Source of the DNA: Clostridium_AQ sp900552125
Lineage (GTDB): Bacteria > Bacillota_I > Bacilli_A > Erysipelotrichales > Erysipelotrichaceae
Length of the DNA stretch: 64,000 bases
Assembly: GCA_037892765.1 (NCBI GenBank)
Contig: JBBKBW010000004.1
Strand: one strand, 5' to 3'
Shown here: in pieces, positions 61,679 through 64,000 of the stretch
Layout of the letters: each line of letters starts with the position of its first letter
How positions within the stretch are numbered: the stretch's first letter is position 1
Position numbers and translations under genes: made by a program
The notes under the pieces: generated by a model
The model's input: only the letters and a program-made list of their open reading frames with translations
The model's database searches: none
Told to the model about the DNA's origin: nothing

Positions 61679-61713
61679 CAAAAAAGAGACATTTTTGTGT
61701 GTGAAATGTCTCT
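61679..61713 (-). terminator. - strand terminator/attenuator upstream of parA
   Basis: AGAGACATTT (61685-61694) and AAATGTCTCT (61704-61713) form a perfect 10-bp stem, 9-base loop. On the - strand six T follow. If the operon promoter lies further right, this is a leader attenuator; otherwise it blocks incoming transcription. Confidence 0.7.
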
Positions 61714-61740
61714 GTAGAAAAATACTTGGGCGAATTCGAA

Positions 61741-61838
61741 TAGTGTACAATAACAAATTACGCCCTTAAATAGGGCGTTTTTTTGATGTTTTATTTATGA
61801 TGAGTACATTTTGAGTACATTTGAATTGTAGTACACTA
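61741..61838. repeat. Inverted repeat enclosing tandem TGAGTACATTT repeats
   Basis: TAGTGTACAAT (61741-61751) is mirrored by ATTGTAGTACACTA (61825-61838), with three extra bases. Inside, TGAGTACATTT occurs twice in tandem (61801-61811, 61812-61822). Such repeat sets are typical of recombinase-binding attachment regions. Confidence 0.55.
61760..61784 (+). terminator. + strand intrinsic terminator
   Basis: ACGCCCT (61760-61766) and AGGGCGT (61772-61778) form a perfect GC-rich stem with a 5-base loop; T7 follows. It lies with no + strand gene upstream of it in view. Confidence 0.8.
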
Positions 61839-62058
61839 CTCTGTAGGAGTTGTGTATTCCTTGTTTTTTATTACATTTTGTTCTTTTTTATAACGTAAAT
61901 ATATTTTTTTACTATTATTCTTGTATTTATAATGCCTAGTATTTTATACTATTTAAAATGAGGGGAGAGGATTGATCGTAATTAAGATATATAGAATAAT
62001 AATGGCGCAAGTTAAGTATTTTTTATAATTAATGTGAAAAAAATAGGAGGAAATATCA

Positions 62059-64000
62059 ATGTATTTAAAAAGTTTACAAATATTAAACTATAGAAAATAC
62101 AATAATGAGAATAATTTGATTCATTTTGCAAAGAATGGTTATGTAATTAGAAATCAGTGTGGACAAAAATCTAATTATCCCAATGATATCTCAGATTGTA
62201 AGAATAAAGAAGAGAAAATTACTACCGATGAAAAAATTAATGTTGCAAAAAATACGACTCTTATTGTAGGAAAAAATAATGGTGGTAAAACAACGATAGT
62301 GGAAGCTTTAGATTTTATGATTAATGGGACGATTAATGATTTTTCATCTAAAGATATAAATTACTCATTTCTTAATAACATAAGAGAGGAATATGATAGA
62401 GGTATATTTTATAAAACACCATATGTATGTTTCGAATTAATAGTTGATATAAGTGACCAAAATAGTTATATAAATAATATTGCAAGCTTTCTTACAAGAG
62501 AATCAATGATTAAAGGCGAAATAACTATAAAGGTAAAATATTGTTTGAAAGAAGAAATATTGTTCTTGGAAACTGTTAAGAAGAAAATTAAAGATGGTAT
62601 TTTTAATTTATTGGAATTGATTGATTTGATCGATAATTCAAGCTTTAAAATAATGTATTTAAATAAAGAAGATAAAGAGGTAAAAGATTTCAAATTAAAG
62701 AATTTATTTGAAATAGTGAAAATTAGTGCGAATACGGTTAATGGAGAAAATAGCTTGTCTAAATCATTTAATAAGATAATTTCTTATAGAGCAAAACAAC
62801 AAAAATTACAAGAAACAGAACAAATAAAAGGTAAAATAAAAACATTTAATTTTGAAACTGATGAATTGTTAAAAAAAGATTATTCTGAGTCAGTAAATAC
62901 AGTTTTTGGGACAATTATTTCGAATAAAAAAATGGGAATGAATCTACATTCAAATTTTAGTTTTGATAGCTTATTGAGTAATAATATTCAATATGTATAT
63001 TCAGAAAATCAAAATGAAATACCTGAAAACCAATTCGGATTAGGATATACAAATCTGTTTATGATTATTTCAAATTTAATAGAATATATTGAGAAAAATC
63101 CTGTTAAATCATTTTCTAGTAAAATTAATTTGATTGCAATAGAAGAGCCTGAAACCTATATGCATCCTCAAATGCAAGAATTATTTATAAGGAATATTAA
63201 CGAGGCAATTAATCTACTATTGTCACAAAATCAAAAAAATATCATTCCTCAGATGATAATAACTACTCATTCGACTCATATTTTGAATAGTAAAATACAA
63301 GAAGCAGGTAGCTTTGATTTCATTAATTACACACATGATATAAATAACTGTGCTTATGTAACTACAATAAGAGATAGTGATATAAGTAAAGATATAGATC
63401 AAGATGAATTTATATTTATAAAAAAACATATGAAATTTCAAACAGCTGATATGTTTTTTGCAGATGCGGTAATAATAGTAGAAGGAGATGCTGAATATAA
63501 AATTTTACCTTATTATATTCAAAATGATGCAATCTTGAATAAGAACTATGTTACTGTTTTACATTGTGGTGGCGCTCATGCAAAGGTATATGATAGCTTA
63601 CTGAAACGTCTTAAGGTACCCGTTTTAATTGTTGCAGATTTAGATATAAAAAGAAGTACTAAGGAAAAAGAAGAATTTGTTCAAATAACAGATATTGAAG
63701 ATAGAGAGACAACTAATGAAACTTTAAAATACTATTTTGAGATGGATGATATAAATAAAACCAATTTAAATGGTTATGAAAAATTATCAAATATCAATCC
63801 ATTCATAATATCAGAAAATATTTATATAACATATCAATCAAAGGTTAACAATTATTATCCTACTAGCTTTGAAGAGGCTTTTATTTTAACTAATTTTGAT
63901 AATGGTATCTTAAATAAAACTCTTAAAGAAACTAAAAGAAATACATATATTGCTATTGTTAAGAATAATGAGTATGTAAATAATAAGGATAATTCTTTTA
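62059..64000 (+). CDS. OLD/GajA-like ATPase with TOPRIM nuclease domain, 5' part
   Basis: Open to the window end (647 codons so far), after AGGAGG. MYLKSLQILNYRKY opens the ABC-type ATPase. Walker A GKNNGGKTT (~73-81), a coiled or variable insert, LGYTNLFMIISNL (signature region), Walker B LIAIEEPETYMHPQ (~359-372) and TTHSTHIL are present. The TOPRIM domain begins at IIVEGDAEYKILPYY (~472, metal-binding Glu) and has LIVADLDI (~523) and SFEEAF. This is the class of overcoming-lysogenization-defect nucleases that includes Gabija GajA. If a UvrD-like helicase gene follows outside the window this would be a Gabija system; without it, a solo OLD nuclease. Confidence 0.85.
   Translation, partial: MYLKSLQILNYRKYNNENNLIHFAKNGYVIRNQCGQKSNYPNDISDCKNKEEKITTDEKINVAKNTTLIVGKNNGGKTTIVEALDFMINGTINDFSSKDINYSFLNNIREEYDRGIFYKTPYVCFELIVDISDQNSYINNIASFLTRESMIKGEITIKVKYCLKEEILFLETVKKKIKDGIFNLLELIDLIDNSSFKIMYLNKEDKEVKDFKLKNLFEIVKISANTVNGENSLSKSFNKIISYRAKQQKLQETEQIKGKIKTFNFETDELLKKDYSESVNTVFGTIISNKKMGMNLHSNFSFDSLLSNNIQYVYSENQNEIPENQFGLGYTNLFMIISNLIEYIEKNPVKSFSSKINLIAIEEPETYMHPQMQELFIRNINEAINLLLSQNQKNIIPQMIITTHSTHILNSKIQEAGSFDFINYTHDINNCAYVTTIRDSDISKDIDQDEFIFIKKHMKFQTADMFFADAVIIVEGDAEYKILPYYIQNDAILNKNYVTVLHCGGAHAKVYDSLLKRLKVPVLIVADLDIKRSTKEKEEFVQITDIEDRETTNETLKYYFEMDDINKTNLNGYEKLSNINPFIISENIYITYQSKVNNYYPTSFEEAFILTNFDNGILNKTLKETKRNTYIAIVKNNEYVNNKDNSF

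Larger units (their letters stand above)
61368..62058. other. 691-bp non-coding junction at the head of the transfer operon
   Basis: No supported ORF on either strand. It contains the parA ribosome binding site and dyad, two terminators of opposite direction, tandem repeats and an inverted repeat, each listed separately. 61440-61680 is otherwise featureless on my reading. It may be one end of the element. Confidence 0.6.

Noticed and set aside
61801..61822. CRISPR-like tandem repeat
   Set aside because: Only two adjacent 11-bp units without spacers and no cas genes.
1..64000. tRNA or rRNA genes
   Set aside because: No cloverleaf or rRNA-like conserved stretch was noticed on either strand.

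Overview
The window comes from a low-GC, AT-rich Gram-positive gut-type bacterium. Strong GGAGG ribosome binding sites, an LPXTG-type surface protein, a YolD/UvrX-type SOS pair and a CD1107-CD1115-like conjugation module all point to Firmicutes; Erysipelotrichales/Coprobacillaceae is my best guess, from gene style only. Nearly everything looks accessory: a conjugative element (ICE) of the Tn1549/CTn type plus its cargo.

Region 1 (1-14.9 kb, all + strand) is an archipelago of immunity-type genes with no toxin gene in view. It holds a DUF1963-like fragment, a DUF6881-like protein, a DUF6547-like protein, and a 1,828-aa protein that strings together DUF2185, TPR, SUKH (SMI1/KNR4), DUF4261, DUF7832 and DUF4253 modules. 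DUF4274, CbrC, a second SUKH protein, a DUF2262-like protein, an SF0329-like protein and a barstar homologue follow. A 2.7-kb GC-richer cassette (12162-14858) is bracketed by 263-bp direct repeats, each carrying the 3' end of yolD; only the right copy belongs to an intact gene.

Region 2 (14.9-20.8 kb) is a SOS/defence module. A yolD-umuC pair (- strand) diverges from a self-cleaving LexA/CI-type S24 repressor (+ strand). Two operator-like repeats sit between them, each touching one promoter. A 1,118-aa STAND P-loop NTPase directly follows the repressor and may share its regulation.

Region 3 (20.8-61.4 kb, all - strand) is the transfer operon. Read in transcription order it has ParA, ParB, a lipoprotein, a large thioester/Cna-B surface protein, small accessory proteins, a cluster of membrane-linked XRE and MerR regulators, and YjdF with a structured leader. 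Next come a 2,648-aa methylase-SNF2 helicase, a GntR-ABC cassette, a TOPRIM/DUF3991 protein, DpnD/PcfM, DUF4314, DUF4315, an oriT-like double hairpin, MobC, relaxase, PcfB, an ArdC-like protein, VirD4, Maff2 and a VirB6-like protein. A toxSAS-like RelA/SpoT pair and a winged-helix gene pair interrupt the core before PrgI, VirB4 and the lysozyme-CHAP hydrolase. Terminator-like hairpins recur at gene ends inside this operon, which raises the question of how it is read through.

Region 4 (61.4-64 kb) is a non-coding junction with opposed terminators, tandem 11-bp repeats and an inverted repeat, followed by a truncated OLD/GajA-like ATPase-TOPRIM gene. I see no integrase, transposase, tRNA, rRNA or CRISPR array in the window.
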